Shown here: positions 16,730 through 17,571 of the stretch, in pieces
Position numbering within the stretch: the first letter of the stretch is position 1
Layout: the number at the start of each line of letters is the position of its first letter
Origin: Russula earlei
Lineage: Eukaryota; Basidiomycota; Agaricomycetes; Russulales; Russulaceae
NCBI GenBank assembly: GCA_025769875.1
Contig: JAGFNK010000960.1
Span: forward strand, 1-17,571
DNA length: 17,571 nucleotides
Direction of reading: 5' to 3'
Notes under the pieces: model-generated
What the model was told of the DNA's origin: nothing
Seen by the model: only the letters and a program-made list of their open reading frames with translations
The model's database searches: none
Program-made: the position numbers and the translations under genes

Positions 16730-17475
16730 CTAATGTCTTAGGGGGTGTTTCGCATTGGCTAGCTTGGTAGCTGTGGTTGATTTGGCTCTTATGTTGATTG
16801 TTATTGGGCTAAACGCATCGTGGATTTGTTCGTCAACACATGGGTTCAATGGTCCTTCAGTATCTGGGAAGATTAGTGCAGCAATGTCCGTAAACTCGGG
16901 TTCTTCTTCTTCAGGGAAAGTAAGCGCTTGTATTTGGTAATTCCGCGTTCCAGATGCAGATGCAATGGTTATGCTTGGGTGTGTGGTAAGGCAAGTTCGG
17001 GGGCAGTTCCTCAGTGTGATTGTATCATTTGCCCAATCAATATCTGGGTTGTGGTGTCGTAGCCAATCGGTTCCTAAGATAATGTCGTGATCTCCAATGT
17101 TAGTGACAAGGAATTCTGCTTGTTCATCATGAGTGGCGCCTGTGTGCGCTTGAATGCGAAGTCTTTGGATGGTGCTAAAGCGTATTAGTCCATTGGCATT
17201 TTGTGTTCCGTCTACATTTTGTGCTGGCAAGGGTTTGATCATAGTTCGAAGGTGCAGGTGGTGTCTTTGTGCAAATCGTGGATTATCATTCCTTCTGCTC
17301 CACTGTCGAGCAGGGCTCTTGCACCGATTTCTTTGCCGCTTGTCTTCCCTACTAAGGTAACTTTCAAGGCAATGGAAGGGGAGCGAATATTCTTGGTAAA
17401 AACTTTGGGGTAATTGATTTCTCTTTGTATCGTACTGATTTGGACCGTCCCTCCTCGGTGCAGAAGGGGGTCCAA
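16730..17475 (-). pseudogene. Aspartic protease region of Pol, frameshifted
   Basis: The retropepsin motif ARALLDSGAEGMII has its catalytic Asp at codon 17307-17305. About 60-70 residues on is the partner motif DIILGTDWLRHHNPDIDW. An acidic linker (FPEEEEPEFTDIAAL) leads to RT. A single-base loss in the T run at 17273-17275 splits the frame between the two motifs. An in-frame TAA at 17476-17478 precedes the first part. It may mark the gag-pol boundary or another indel in the adjacent T run. Confidence 0.82.
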
Positions 17476-17571
17476 TTAAAAATCCATAGGAGCAGATCTT
17501 GGGCGGAGGATCGAGTCTGCAAGTGTCTTCTCCAAGTCGTAGTGAAGCAACAGGAACGGGTTCTTCTTGCG
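17476..17571 (-). other. Edge of window, probable gag-pol junction
   Basis: Less than 100 bp precede protease here. One minus-strand frame is open from the edge to the TAA at 17476-17478, ending RSAPMDF. No zinc knuckle or other Gag motif is visible, so the assignment rests on position alone. Confidence 0.3.

Larger units (their letters stand above)
12697..17571 (-). mobile_element. Ty3/gypsy chromodomain retrotransposon, 3' part
   Basis: In minus-strand order from the right edge the parts are protease, RT, RNase H, integrase with zinc-binding and chromodomain modules, polypurine tract and 3' LTR. Gag and the 5' LTR lie beyond 17571. It inserted into the RT of the plus-strand element. Apart from eight 1-nt indels the pol frame is almost free of stops, so it is the youngest-looking layer. 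The left target flank is GCTTT (12692-12696), and the matching copy should occur past its 5' LTR. Confidence 0.88.

Overview
The window reads as a repeat-dense stretch of a filamentous fungal genome, most likely a mushroom-forming basidiomycete (Agaricomycetes). This is inferred from three things: the Ty3/gypsy (Metaviridae-type) pol proteins end in a chromodomain, there is a fungal-type Helitron Rep/helicase gene with 50-54 nt GT-AG introns, and short introns recur elsewhere. I see no intact cellular gene, rRNA, tRNA or CRISPR array. The whole window is a nest of transposable elements.

Layout, left to right. (1) 1-3749, plus strand: an LTR-like segment, a leader, a truncated gag with a CCHC zinc knuckle, then an abrupt join to the C-terminal end of a chromodomain integrase. 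That integrase runs on into a long unrecognised extension with a second CCHC knuckle, followed by a polypurine tract and a 363-bp 3' LTR. The protease, RT, RNase H and integrase core are missing, and the two end LTRs do not resemble each other. (2) 3750-about 5773, minus strand: the 5' part of a Helitron Rep/helicase gene (four exons, two in-frame TGA codons), cut off in mid-codon by that LTR. (3) About 5774-9420: no recognisable gene. Its middle (about 6960-8870) holds repeated intron-like blocks on the minus strand and a tandem duplication. (4) 9421-12696, plus strand: a decayed gypsy element (gag knuckle, protease, RT N-terminus) broken three times. Two breaks are solo LTRs with perfect 5-bp target-site duplications (ACGGG at 10303-11266, CCTTG at 11487-12314). 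The third is a minus-strand gypsy element beginning at 12697. (5) 12697-17571, minus strand: that element, with its 3' LTR, polypurine tract, integrase with chromodomain, RNase H, RT and protease. It runs off the right edge before gag and the 5' LTR.

Four points deserve attention. The post-integrase extension with its own CCHC knuckle is unusual. All eight frameshifts in the minus-strand pol fall in or beside short homopolymer runs, so the element may be more intact than the sequence suggests. Every LTR type places a short perfect or near-perfect stem-loop 17-23 nt downstream of the start of its TATA box. The LTR U3 regions carry many bZIP-type dyads (TGACTCA, TGACGTCA, TTACTAA). Identifications come from reading motifs by eye. 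No database search or alignment was run.
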